From JBBAFB01 sp041655595 (GTDB taxonomy: Bacteria > Bacillota > DULZ01): a DNA stretch of 18,030 nt. Both the position numbers and the translations under genes were made by a program. The stretch spans positions 1-18,030 of the forward strand of contig JBBAFB010000028.1 in assembly GCA_041655595.1 (NCBI GenBank). The letters run 5' to 3'. Shown in pieces: positions 1-6,980 of the stretch. A model generated the notes under the pieces. That model was not told the origin of the DNA. It was given only the letters and a program-made list of their open reading frames with translations, and ran no database searches. Positions within the stretch are counted from its first letter, which is position 1; the number at the start of each line of letters is the position of its first letter.

Positions 1-22
1 GGAGGGGAGGGAAAATAGAGCT

Positions 23-199
23 GTGAGTGAAGTACGGATCGGCAAAAATGAAACCCTAGACGCCGCTCTACGCCGTTTTAAGCGCTCTTGTCAGAGGGCG
101 GGCGTTTTGTCTGAGGCGAGAAGGCGTGAACACTACGAGAAACCTAGTGTTAAAAAGAAAAAGAAGTCTGAAGCCGCTCGCAAGCGTCGCTATAAGTAA
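23..199 (+). CDS. rpsU: 30S ribosomal protein S21
   Basis: Encodes a 58-residue protein beginning (V/M)SEVRIGKNETLDAALRRFKR and ending in a very basic tail (KKKKKSEAARKRRYK). This is the full length and pattern of bacterial S21, a small-subunit protein that sits near the mRNA exit region and affects translation initiation. The start is GTG at 23, chosen because two purine-rich GGAGG runs lie at 1-10 and because the next codons match the family N-terminus. It has its own terminator at 253-289, so it appears transcriptionally separate from nfeD. In many Firmicutes rpsU is followed by yqeY and then the nfeD/floA genes; yqeY is missing here. Identity is secure. Confidence 0.97.
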   Translation: MSEVRIGKNETLDAALRRFKRSCQRAGVLSEARRREHYEKPSVKKKKKSEAARKRRYK

Positions 200-252
200 T
201 TGTACTTTTGACTGGTTATTTATGGTAATAATACGGAAGTTTATTTTCTTTT

Positions 253-289
253 GAAAGTCTGGTATATTAATACCAGACTTTCAATTTTT
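253..289 (+). terminator. Rho-independent terminator after rpsU
   Basis: A perfect 13-bp inverted repeat (GAAAGTCTGGTAT at 253-265 and its complement at 270-282) with a 4-base ATTA loop is followed by AATTTTT. It ends the rpsU transcript 54 bases past the stop codon. A TATAAT at 294-299 just downstream could be the -10 of the nfeD promoter, but I see no matching -35 at a normal distance. Confidence 0.9.
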
Positions 290-333
290 CAGTTATAATA
301 AAATAAAGAGGAAATAGCAAGGGGAGGGTTGAT

Positions 334-1662
334 ATGAAGCAAAAGTTGGCAATAGTATTGTTAGTAGCTTTTTGTTTTTCCTTTTTTCTGATGGCACCAA
401 CAAAAGCGGATAATGAGTTAGTTTATATTTTGCCCATAGAAGGTACTATTGAAAAAGGTTTAAGCGAAATGTTGAAAAAAGCCTTTGCCGAAGCAGAACG
501 AGAGGGAGCGGCCCTAGTGGTATTAGAAATAGATTCCCCCGGAGGATTTGTGGCGGCGGCAGAAGAAATTGAAAAGTTGCTACAGCAGCAAAAAATGCCG
601 GTTGTTGCTTATGTGACGGGAGGAGCCCTATCGGCCGGGGCTTTGATAGCATTTAGTGCAGATGAGTTAATTATGGCTCCCGGTACTACAATCGGTGCGG
701 CGGAGCCCAGAATTGGCACTGAAAAGGCTGATGAAAAAACCGTTTCTGCTTGGTCCGGCCGCATGGCAGCTAGGGCCTCCATCTTGGCTGAAAAAAATGG
801 GCGAGATCCGGATAAGGCTGCCGAATTGGCTAAAGGGATGGTAGATTCAGATCTGGTCATTCCGGGAGTGGTTGAAGCGGGCAAATTGTTAACCCTAACA
901 GACAGGGAAGCTGAAGAATTGGGCCTTAGTGATGGCAGTGCATCTTCCTTGGAAGAATTGTTAAAAGCAAAAGGCTTGGAAGGGGCCCAAGTGCTGAAAT
1001 ACCAAATTAGTTTGGCAGAGCAAGTGGCTCGTTGGGTGACTAGCCCCACTATTATGCCCATTTTGCTGACTATTGGAATAGCAGGTTTGGTAATTGAAGT
1101 TTTCACGGTTGGCTTTGGTATTCCGGGCACCTTCGGGGTAATTGCCTTGCTATTGTATTTTGGCGGCAGTATTCTGACCGGCTTATCCGGTTGGGAAACA
1201 GTCTTAATCTTTTTCATCGGGTTAGTTTTATTGGCGGTTGAGGTTTTAGTACTACCCGGCTTTGGTATTGCCGGTATTGCCGGCATTGCGGCTTTAGTGA
1301 TCAGCATTGTAATGGCCGCACCTAGTAAAGAGCAAGCAGTTATGTCTCTTGTTCTGGCTATGGGGGGCACTATTCTGCTCTTGATACTCAGTATTAGGTT
1401 AATGCCCTCCCGCAAGGTTTGGCGAAAATTGGTCCTAGGCGCAAAGCAAGAAAAGGAAACCGGCTATGTTGCACCGGAACTGAATTTGGCAAAGCTACTA
1501 AATGCCCAAGGAATCACCAAAACCATTCTAAGACCTGCGGGCACTATTGAAATAGATGGAAACAAAATTGACGTAGTGGCAGAAGGTAGTTATATTCCTG
1601 CAAATACCCCTGTTAAAATAGTAAAGGTAGAGGGAACAAGGGTAATTGTTAGGGAGTTATAA
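334..1662 (+). CDS. nfeD: NfeD-family membrane-bound serine protease (YqeZ type)
   Basis: A 442-residue long-form NfeD protein. Residues 1-25 are a signal peptide or first membrane segment. Residues 28-225 form a ClpP-class protease domain with the nucleophile motif GGALSAG (Ser100), and Lys135 is the likely general base by analogy with the archaeal 1510-N Ser/Lys proteases. Residues 238-355 hold four to five hydrophobic segments. Residues 385-442 form the small beta-rich NfeD C-terminal (OB-fold) domain. It lies immediately upstream of the flotillin gene, as in B. subtilis (yqeZ-yqfA); NfeD proteins are known partners of flotillin/stomatin proteins in membrane microdomains. A strong GGGGAGGG ribosome site at 321-328 supports the ATG at 334. 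Family identity is firm; substrate and in vivo role are not known from sequence. Confidence 0.93.
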   Translation: MKQKLAIVLLVAFCFSFFLMAPTKADNELVYILPIEGTIEKGLSEMLKKAFAEAEREGAALVVLEIDSPGGFVAAAEEIEKLLQQQKMPVVAYVTGGALSAGALIAFSADELIMAPGTTIGAAEPRIGTEKADEKTVSAWSGRMAARASILAEKNGRDPDKAAELAKGMVDSDLVIPGVVEAGKLLTLTDREAEELGLSDGSASSLEELLKAKGLEGAQVLKYQISLAEQVARWVTSPTIMPILLTIGIAGLVIEVFTVGFGIPGTFGVIALLLYFGGSILTGLSGWETVLIFFIGLVLLAVEVLVLPGFGIAGIAGIAALVISIVMAAPSKEQAVMSLVLAMGGTILLLILSIRLMPSRKVWRKLVLGAKQEKETGYVAPELNLAKLLNAQGITKTILRPAGTIEIDGNKIDVVAEGSYIPANTPVKIVKVEGTRVIVREL

Positions 1663-1692
1663 AATAAGCTTGATAAAAAGGAGGAAAAATTG

Positions 1693-2706
1693 ATGCCAGG
1701 TTTGTATTTGCCCAGTTTAGTGTTACTTGTAATTATTTTTCTCGGTGTGCTCTTATTATTCAGTTTTATCCCGGTAGGGCTTTGGATTTCCGCTTTGGCC
1801 GCCGGAGTGAAAGTTGGTATTTTTAACTTGGTAGGTATGCGTTTAAGAAGGGTACCCCCCGGCAGAATAGTAGGTCCCTTAATCAAGGCAGATAAAACGG
1901 GGCTTCCCGTGAGTTCTGATAAGCTTGAGGCCCATTACTTGGCCGGAGGTAATGTTGATCGGGTGATCAACGCTTTAATTGCTGCGGCTAGGGCTGACAT
2001 CCCCCTGGCTTTCGAAAGAGGGGCCGCTATTGACTTGGCCGGCCGGAATGTTTTGGAAGCGGTGCAGATGAGCGTTAACCCTAAAGTGATTGAAACCCCC
2101 GTGGTGGCGGCTGTTGCTAAAGATGGTATTGAGGTAAAAGCTAAAGCCAGGGTTACTGTAAGGGCTAATATTGACCGCCTAGTAGGTGGAGCCGGTGAGG
2201 AAACCATTATTGCTCGGGTAGGCGAAGGGATTGTTACCACTGTGGGCTCGTCGGAAACCCACAAGCATGTTTTGGAAAATCCGGACTCTATCTCTAAAAC
2301 TGTTTTAAATAAAGGTTTGGATGCCGGCACAGCTTTTGAAATCCTGTCCATTGATATTGCCGATGTAGATGTGGGCAGAAACATTGGTGCTCAGCTTCAA
2401 ACTGATCAGGCAGAAGCAGATAAAAGAATTGCACAAGCCAAGGCGGAAGAAAGAAGGGCCATGGCTGTAGCCGTAGAGCAAGAAATGAAAGCCACCGTAC
2501 AAGAAATGAGGGCTAAGGTGGTAGAGGCTGAAGCGGCCGTTCCTTTGGCAATGGCGGAAGCTTTAAGAGAGGGTAATTTAGGTGTAATGGATTATTATAA
2601 TTTGCAAAATATCTTGGCGGATACTCAAATGAGGGATTCCATCAGTAAATCCGGGGTAGAAAAAGGTGAACCCATTGATAAGGATCCCGGTGCTAAGGGT
2701 AGGTAG
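1693..2706 (+). CDS. floA: Flotillin-like protein FloA
   Basis: A protein of about 337 residues of the bacterial flotillin FloA/YqfA family, close to the usual 330. An N-terminal hydrophobic hairpin (about residues 5-38) is followed by the characteristic SALAAGVKVGIFNLVGMRLRR region, an SPFH-like central domain, and a C-terminal alanine/glutamate-rich coiled coil (about residues 235-300) that drives oligomerisation. FloA scaffolds membrane microdomains. A TTG at 1690 lies directly before the ATG at 1693 in the same frame; I prefer the ATG because AAGGAGG (1678-1684) then sits 8 bases away rather than 5. It follows nfeD by 30 bases, and the two products are expected to act together. The last residues (about 315-337) are polar and less conserved. 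Confidence 0.96.
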   Translation: MPGLYLPSLVLLVIIFLGVLLLFSFIPVGLWISALAAGVKVGIFNLVGMRLRRVPPGRIVGPLIKADKTGLPVSSDKLEAHYLAGGNVDRVINALIAAARADIPLAFERGAAIDLAGRNVLEAVQMSVNPKVIETPVVAAVAKDGIEVKAKARVTVRANIDRLVGGAGEETIIARVGEGIVTTVGSSETHKHVLENPDSISKTVLNKGLDAGTAFEILSIDIADVDVGRNIGAQLQTDQAEADKRIAQAKAEERRAMAVAVEQEMKATVQEMRAKVVEAEAAVPLAMAEALREGNLGVMDYYNLQNILADTQMRDSISKSGVEKGEPIDKDPGAKGR

Positions 2707-2739
2707 TTTTGCACACATCCTTTAGAAAGGGGTGGTAAC

Positions 2740-3213
2740 TTGGATTGGATAGGTATAGTTATCTTTATTATCTTCATAGTGTTTAAAGCTATGGGTGAAA
2801 GTAACAAACAAAAAAGGCAAAAAGAGGCACGGCAGCAACAAGGAGCACCTCTGCCGGGGAGGACGATTCCAAAACCGGTTCAAAAAAGTCCCCCCCCGGT
2901 GACAATGCCGGATTGGGGTTTTCCTTCCATGTTTCCTTTCTTTGAGGAGGAGGAAGTTGTTAAACCGGTAAAACCTAAGAAGGTAGCAGAGCAGGTTAAA
3001 AAGGCAGTGGCCGATAAATCGGCTTCGCCGCCTCAACCTTCAGTCGCCACCCCAAGGGCCCAAAGACCACCAAGTCAACCTGTGGAGGAGTTTGGTCAAA
3101 GGGGTCCGGAGGGTTTTAGCCTGGAGCAAGCCCAATTAGGCATTATTTATTCAGAGATTTTAAGCCCTCCCAGAGCTTTAAGGCCATACAGAACTCGCAG
3201 TTATCGGAGTTAA
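2740..3213 (+). CDS. Unrecognised membrane-anchored proline-rich protein in the nfeD-floA operon
   Basis: A 157-residue protein I cannot assign to a family. The first about 18 residues (DWIGIVIFIIFIVFKAMG) are a single N-terminal membrane anchor. The rest is highly charged and proline-rich: a basic segment rich in K/Q/R (about 20-55), an acidic patch FFEEEEVVKP (about 67-76), a Lys/Pro linker, and a short C-terminal stretch EGFSLEQAQLGIIYSEILSPPRALRPYR that looks like a conserved docking tail. The start is TTG at 2740 with AGGGGTG a few bases upstream. It sits 33 bases after floA and 4 bases before thiN, so it is probably co-transcribed with both. By position it could be an accessory to the NfeD-FloA microdomain, but that is inference only. 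Low-complexity sequence limits homology detection. Confidence 0.8.
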   Translation: MDWIGIVIFIIFIVFKAMGESNKQKRQKEARQQQGAPLPGRTIPKPVQKSPPPVTMPDWGFPSMFPFFEEEEVVKPVKPKKVAEQVKKAVADKSASPPQPSVATPRAQRPPSQPVEEFGQRGPEGFSLEQAQLGIIYSEILSPPRALRPYRTRSYRS

Positions 3214-3217
3214 GGAT

Positions 3218-3865
3218 ATGCGTTGTCTGATTTTTACGGGTGGTATCTTGCTTGATGAAAGATGGCATAAAAACCAAATTCAGGCAGCTGATTATTTAAT
3301 AGCAGCAGATAAAGGGGCAGAGCATCTATTAGCTTTGGGATACCTGCCCCATGTTGTAGTGGGCGATTTGGATTCCATCAGTGCTTCAACTAGGGAATAT
3401 TTAATTGAACAGGGCGTGGAGTTTAAAGTTTCGCCCGGGGAAAAGGATGAAACCGACACAGAGTTGGCCCTACGTCTGGGGCTAAATCTAAAACCTAAGG
3501 AAATAATCTTGTATGCTGCCACTGGAGGTAGGCTGGATCATTTATTGGCTAATATTTTTCTGTTGGTAAGGTATTTAGATTGGGGCATCCCCATTACTTT
3601 TAGGACACCTACCCAAACACTTGCCATGACAAATATGTCGGTCACTATAAAAGGTTTTCCAGGTCAACTAGTATCTTTGCTGGCAATTGGCAGCGAAATT
3701 ACCGACTTGACCTTGAAAGATTTTTACTATCCGCTGGAAAAAGCCGTTTTGCCCCTTGGTTCTCCAAGAGGCATTAGCAATGTAATGCTAGGGCATGAGG
3801 CAACCATCGAGTTTAGCAAAGGATTACTATTAATAATTCAACAAATAAACGGGGACGGTCTATGA
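3218..3865 (+). CDS. thiN: Thiamine pyrophosphokinase
   Basis: A 215-residue thiamine diphosphokinase that transfers pyrophosphate from ATP to thiamine to make thiamine diphosphate. Visible motifs are GDLDSI (49-54), the metal/nucleotide-binding DETDTE (77-82) and GGRLDH (103-108), all diagnostic of the YloS/ThiN family and in the expected order. The length matches the family. The ATG lies 4 bases after the stop of the preceding proline-rich protein gene, so it is the last gene of the nfeD-floA cluster. In B. subtilis the thiN gene lies elsewhere, near rpe and rpmB, so its position here is a rearrangement. A terminator hairpin overlaps its stop codon. No thiamine riboswitch is visible upstream. 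Confidence 0.95.
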   Translation: MRCLIFTGGILLDERWHKNQIQAADYLIAADKGAEHLLALGYLPHVVVGDLDSISASTREYLIEQGVEFKVSPGEKDETDTELALRLGLNLKPKEIILYAATGGRLDHLLANIFLLVRYLDWGIPITFRTPTQTLAMTNMSVTIKGFPGQLVSLLAIGSEITDLTLKDFYYPLEKAVLPLGSPRGISNVMLGHEATIEFSKGLLLIIQQINGDGL

Positions 3866-3878
3866 CCGCCCCTTTTTT
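3851..3878 (+). terminator. Terminator overlapping the thiN stop codon
   Basis: GGGGACGGTC (3851-3860) pairs with GACCGCCCC (3864-3872), with one bulged A, and is followed by six T residues (3873-3878). The thiN stop TGA (3863-3865) lies inside the hairpin, so translating ribosomes could influence it. It closes the nfeD-floA-thiN unit and separates it from the opposing small gene at 3885-4118. Confidence 0.88.
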
Positions 3879-3884
3879 AGTTCT

Positions 3885-4118
3885 TTAAACTGGTGGTTTT
3901 TCTCTCAATATAGCCACCTTCTCAACGGACCACTTGGCATATTGTGAAACCGCATCAACTATCCCCTCAATAAAAACCCAACCCATCAGACTTCCAACAA
4001 CTGTCCAAATTGCTTTATCGGGCAAATCGGGGTAGTAAACCTTTAGCCCCGCAATTAAGGCAGCCACAATGGACGTAATAAACTTCCGTGACAAAAGCCT
4101 TTCCTTCCATGACCTCAT
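3885..4118 (-). CDS. Small phage-holin-like membrane protein
   Basis: A 77-residue protein with a basic N-terminus (MRSWKERLLSRKF), a first hydrophobic segment (ITSIVAALIAGLKVYY, about 14-29), a short polar turn, a second hydrophobic segment (about 37-53) and the motif FIEGIVDAVSQYAKW (about 49-63) before a charged tail. The two-segment layout and the E-G-x-x-D-A motif resemble small phage membrane/holin-like proteins of Firmicutes phages. No endolysin or other phage gene is nearby, so it is either a relic or a domesticated gene. It is encoded opposite to its neighbours, converging on thiN. The ATG at 4118 has a modest GGAG about 12 bases upstream. I could not find a convincing promoter for it. 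Function unknown. Confidence 0.72.
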   Translation of the reverse strand: MRSWKERLLSRKFITSIVAALIAGLKVYYPDLPDKAIWTVVGSLMGWVFIEGIVDAVSQYAKWSVEKVAILREKPPV

Positions 4119-4136
4119 TTTAAATTCAACTCCGTA

Positions 4137-4166
4137 AAATATTTTTACTTAAACCCTTAATATAAT
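4137..4166 (+). promoter_or_regulatory. Candidate sigma-E-type promoter for yqfC-yqfD
   Basis: AAATATT at 4137-4143 resembles the sigma-E -35 consensus (kmATATT). After 15 bases, AATATAAT at 4159-4166 matches the sigma-E -10 consensus (CATACAMT) at six of eight positions. yqfC and yqfD belong to the mother-cell sigma-E regulon in B. subtilis, so position and motif agree. The same -10 region also reads TATAAT (4161-4166), but no sigma-A -35 lies 16-18 bases upstream. Confidence 0.45.
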
Positions 4167-4212
4167 TTATCCCAAGAAGTGATTCTGGTTCCTACGTAAT
4201 GGGTCTGCCAAG

Positions 4213-4247
4213 CCCTTCCCTTGCATAAAAATGTAGAGGAAGGGAGG
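4213..4247 (+). promoter_or_regulatory. Hairpin covering the yqfC ribosome-binding site
   Basis: Bases 4213-4226 (CCCTTCCCTTGCAT) pair with 4231-4244 around an AAAA loop. The stem has 14 positions, with two G-T pairs and one C-A mismatch. The right arm contains AGGAAGGG, so most of the extended ribosome site (AGGAAGGGAGG, 4238-4247) is paired in the RNA. There is no T-run after it, so it is not a terminator. It could lower or regulate yqfC translation. Confidence 0.5.
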
Positions 4248-4254
4248 CTGTTTG

Positions 4255-4554
4255 ATGAAAAAAAAGAGGGCCGGTTTAGCAAGAAGGGCTAAAGAAATTC
4301 AAGCAGGAGTAACAGAAATATTGGAAATGCCCCCGGAAATAGTACTGGACCTACCTAAATTAGTTTTGATTGGCAATCAGGAACTATTGCTGCAAAACCA
4401 CCGTGGAATTATTGAATATAACAATTATCAGATTCGTGTCAGCGTGAGTCTTGGGCAGATAACCATCAAAGGGGAAATGCTGCTGTTAAAAAACTTAAAA
4501 CAAGATGAAATTTTAATCCGGGGTAAAATTTTTGGATTAACCCTTGAAGAATGA
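4255..4554 (+). CDS. yqfC: Sporulation protein YqfC
   Basis: A 99-residue protein of the YqfC family, a small sporulation-associated protein encoded just before yqfD in endospore formers and expressed in the mother cell. The pattern matches: a basic N-terminus, then LEMPPEIVLDLPKLVLIGNQELLLQNHRGIIEY and a beta-strand-rich remainder including GEMLLLKNL and ILIRGKIFGL. It has no obvious membrane span. A TTG at 4252 is in frame, but the ATG at 4255 is 7 bases past the GGGAGG (4242-4247) and is preferred. The stop codon overlaps the yqfD ribosome site (TGAGGTGA), which implies coupled translation with yqfD. The biochemical role is not known. Confidence 0.93.
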   Translation: MKKKRAGLARRAKEIQAGVTEILEMPPEIVLDLPKLVLIGNQELLLQNHRGIIEYNNYQIRVSVSLGQITIKGEMLLLKNLKQDEILIRGKIFGLTLEE

Positions 4555-4563
4555 GGTGAAACC

Positions 4564-5793
4564 ATGCAAATCAAAGATTGGCAAGCCTTGTGGCAGGGGT
4601 ATGTAATTATTACGATCACAGGTAAAGCGCCGGAAAGATTTATAAATTTGGCCATGGTGAACGGCATTTTTTTATGGGACATATCAACTATTGATCAAGA
4701 AACCCTCCAAGCCAAGGTGGCGATTGATCAATTTAAGCGGTTACGGGGAGTGGCTCGTCTGAGCGGCAATAAATTTAAGATTCTTAAAAAGAAGGGACTG
4801 CCCTTTGCCTTGAGGCGCATGGGCAAGCGAAAAGGGTTTTTTCTAGGGCTGGCATTCTTTGTTATAATTTTGTATTTCTTTTCAGCCTTTATTTGGTTTG
4901 TGGATTGTACTAGTATAGAAAAAACAACGGCAATAGAAACCCAAGCTGTTTTGAAACTAGCCGCCGATTTAGGCTTGAAGCCCGGTGTATTAAAATATGG
5001 CCTGGACATTAAAGAGGTAGAGAGGTTAATGGAGATAAAAATGCCTCAGTTGGCCTGGGTGGGAATAGAAATCGAGGGTACCAGAGCAAATATTCGTTTA
5101 GTGGAGAAAAAGATTCCCGATAAGGAACAATCCCCCACCGGACCGGGTAATCTCATTGCTATCAAAGACGGGGTAATTGATGAGATATTAGTTATTGAAG
5201 GTGAAGGTTTGGTGAAGCCCGGTGATACTGTTAAAAAGGGCCAAATTTTGATTTCGGGGTTAATGAGTATTGAGGCCGAAACGGAAGGGGAACAGCTTGG
5301 AGAAGCAAAAATAAGGCTTGTAAAATCCCAGGGTATTGTTAAGGCGAGGGTCTGGTATGAGGGAGTCGGAGAAATACCCTTAATCGAAGCAGGAGAAAAA
5401 GAAACCGGTAAGAAGGCTTGGTCAATCCGATTGGTTGTCAAAGATCGGGAAATGAACATCAAAGGCTCCGCAGATCCCCCCTTTAGTTACTATAAAGAGA
5501 AGATAACCAGTTATAAACCGCCCAAATGGAGGAATTGGGAATTGCCTGTCGAAATAATAAAAATTAGCTACTTGCAAGTTAAACCCTATACAACGGAAAT
5601 AGAGCCCTCCCGAGCGCAGGCCCTGGGGCTAAAGCAGGCGCGGGAGTCTTTGATTAATCAAATTGATCCTAGTTCTAAGATTGTTGCCAGTTGGGAGACT
5701 GTGGAAGAATCACCTCCCGGCACGGTTAAAGTGAAGGTAATAGTGGAGGCTATTGAAAATATTGCTGGGTTTCAGTCCACGGTAGCTGATTAA
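4564..5793 (+). CDS. yqfD: Sporulation protein YqfD
   Basis: A 409-residue YqfD-family protein, a sporulation-associated membrane protein of endospore formers. A cytoplasmic N-terminal domain of about 90 residues includes the RLRGVARLSGNKFKILKKKGLPF region. It is followed by one transmembrane segment (about 92-114, FFLGLAFFVIILYFFSAFIW) and a large extracytoplasmic domain containing WVGIEIEGTRANIRLVEK and the GLVKPGDTVKKGQILISG stretch, which looks like a barrel-sandwich (biotinyl-lipoyl-like) fold. It starts 9 bases after the yqfC stop, with GAGGTG inside that stop region. Length is typical. It is probably co-expressed with yqfC under sporulation control. Molecular function is unknown. Confidence 0.95.
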   Translation: MQIKDWQALWQGYVIITITGKAPERFINLAMVNGIFLWDISTIDQETLQAKVAIDQFKRLRGVARLSGNKFKILKKKGLPFALRRMGKRKGFFLGLAFFVIILYFFSAFIWFVDCTSIEKTTAIETQAVLKLAADLGLKPGVLKYGLDIKEVERLMEIKMPQLAWVGIEIEGTRANIRLVEKKIPDKEQSPTGPGNLIAIKDGVIDEILVIEGEGLVKPGDTVKKGQILISGLMSIEAETEGEQLGEAKIRLVKSQGIVKARVWYEGVGEIPLIEAGEKETGKKAWSIRLVVKDREMNIKGSADPPFSYYKEKITSYKPPKWRNWELPVEIIKISYLQVKPYTTEIEPSRAQALGLKQARESLINQIDPSSKIVASWETVEESPPGTVKVKVIVEAIENIAGFQSTVAD

Positions 5794-5795
5794 TT

Positions 5796-5882
5796 GACCC
5801 CATGAGGAATTGAAACTTTGGCACTACTTCCGAAACTCGGTTCGGGCGGCTGATTGCCGAATAAGTGTTTAGGTCATGGGTT
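5796..5882 (+). ncRNA. Candidate structured RNA / phoH leader
   Basis: The 148-base gap between yqfD and phoH contains nested complementary segments. The outer stem is CCCATGA (5799-5805) with TCATGGG (5874-5880). An inner helix pairs AAA/TTT (5813-5815/5868-5870) and CACT/AGTG (5822-5825/5864-5867). Inside are two small hairpins: CCGAA/TTCGG (5830-5834/5841-5845) and CGGC/GCCG (5847-5850/5856-5859). This gives a closed three-way junction. There is no T-run, so it is not a simple terminator, and no open reading frame spans it. It resembles no riboswitch class I can recall. It sits 61 bases before the phoH start. Confidence 0.4.
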
Positions 5883-5941
5883 TGTCTGGATAAACTAGGA
5901 ATAGAGTGATGGCAAAATAAGCTAATTGGGGAGGAATTTAC

Positions 5942-6934
5942 TTGTCAGAGTACCGGGAGGTACAATTTAAGGTAGGGAATAACGGTGATGCGGTTAATGT
6001 TTTTGGTGTTGGGGACGAAAATTTGCGCTATATTGAAAGCCTAACTGCTACTCAGGTTGTAGCCAGGGGCAATGAAATTTTGATTACCGGCACAAAAAAA
6101 GCTGTGGAAGAAACGAAGGTCCTTTTTGAACAACTAGTGGATTTAGCCAAGGAAGGTAATCCGGTTGATACTGCTATGATCAATTACACCTATGGTGTAC
6201 TGGTAGGGCAATCGGGGCAGTGGGAAATTGATAGTTTAACAGAAGCGTTATCCGATGTGATTTATACTACTCCAAAGGGGAAAAAAATACGCGCCAAGAC
6301 CTTGGGACAAAGGGCTTATGTCGACTCCATTAAAAAGTTTGATATTGTCTTCGGCATTGGTCCGGCGGGAACCGGAAAGACTTATTTGGCGGTAGTAATG
6401 GCGGTTGTGGCCTTAAAGAAAAAGGAGGTCAGCCGGATAATACTTGCTAGGCCGGCAGTTGAAGCAGGGGAGAAGTTAGGTTTTTTGCCCGGTGATTTGC
6501 AAGAAAAGGTCAACCCTTATTTACGACCCTTATATGACAGCCTTTATGATACCTTAGGAATGGATACAGCTGAAAAATATATGGAAAGAACTATTATTGA
6601 GATAGCGCCCTTGGCCTATATGCGGGGTAGAACCCTGGACGATGCTTTTATTATTTTGGATGAAGCACAAAATACCACTCCGGAACAAATGAAAATGTTT
6701 TTGACGAGAATTGGTGTGGGCTCTAAGGCTGTGGTAACAGGAGATGTGACTCAGGTTGACCTACCTAAGGGGCAACATTCAGGTTTAATCGAGGCTGAGA
6801 AGGTCCTGGCCAAGATAGCAGGCCTTGATTTTCAATATTTAACCGACGCGGATGTGGTCAGGCATCCCCTGGTTCAAAAAATAATCAGGGCATACGAAAT
6901 TTACAACAAGGAAGGCCAAGTATATAGGGAGTAG
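5942..6934 (+). CDS. phoH: PhoH-like ATPase (PhoL type)
   Basis: A 330-residue PhoH-family protein. The first about 70 residues form a KH-like region (NLRYIESLTATQVVARGNEILITG). The rest is the P-loop domain, with Walker A GPAGTGKT (140-147) and Walker B FIILDEAQN (236-244), plus the family-specific ILARPAVEAGEKLGFLPGDLQEKVNPYLRPLYD stretch. It is a cytoplasmic ATPase thought to act on RNA. The recurring linkage to ybeY, seen here two genes downstream, supports a role in rRNA/RNA processing. The start is TTG at 5942, set by GGGGAGG (5928-5934) 7 bases upstream; no ATG precedes the conserved N-terminus. Length is typical. Confidence 0.96.
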   Translation: MSEYREVQFKVGNNGDAVNVFGVGDENLRYIESLTATQVVARGNEILITGTKKAVEETKVLFEQLVDLAKEGNPVDTAMINYTYGVLVGQSGQWEIDSLTEALSDVIYTTPKGKKIRAKTLGQRAYVDSIKKFDIVFGIGPAGTGKTYLAVVMAVVALKKKEVSRIILARPAVEAGEKLGFLPGDLQEKVNPYLRPLYDSLYDTLGMDTAEKYMERTIIEIAPLAYMRGRTLDDAFIILDEAQNTTPEQMKMFLTRIGVGSKAVVTGDVTQVDLPKGQHSGLIEAEKVLAKIAGLDFQYLTDADVVRHPLVQKIIRAYEIYNKEGQVYRE

Positions 6935-6980
6935 CTTGGGTTTTATTACCCTTTGATTTGGCGGGATGGGGGGGAGCCCC

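Noticed and set aside
294..299. TATAAT upstream of nfeD as a full sigma-A promoter
   Set aside because: No -35 hexamer lies 16-18 bases upstream and there is no TGn extension; the upstream bases belong to the rpsU terminator. Mentioned only as a possible -10.
609..1415. Long open frame on the minus strand within nfeD (268 residues)
   Set aside because: It is the antisense shadow of a well-supported gene; its translation is low-complexity, with no recognised domain and no ribosome site.
1935..2384. Minus-strand open frame within floA
   Set aside because: Shadow of floA; composition reflects the reverse complement of the coding sequence and there is no domain.
4158..4190. Minus-strand promoter for the holin-like gene
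   Set aside because: TATATT is present on the minus strand at 4159-4164, but no -35-like hexamer is found at 16-18 bases.
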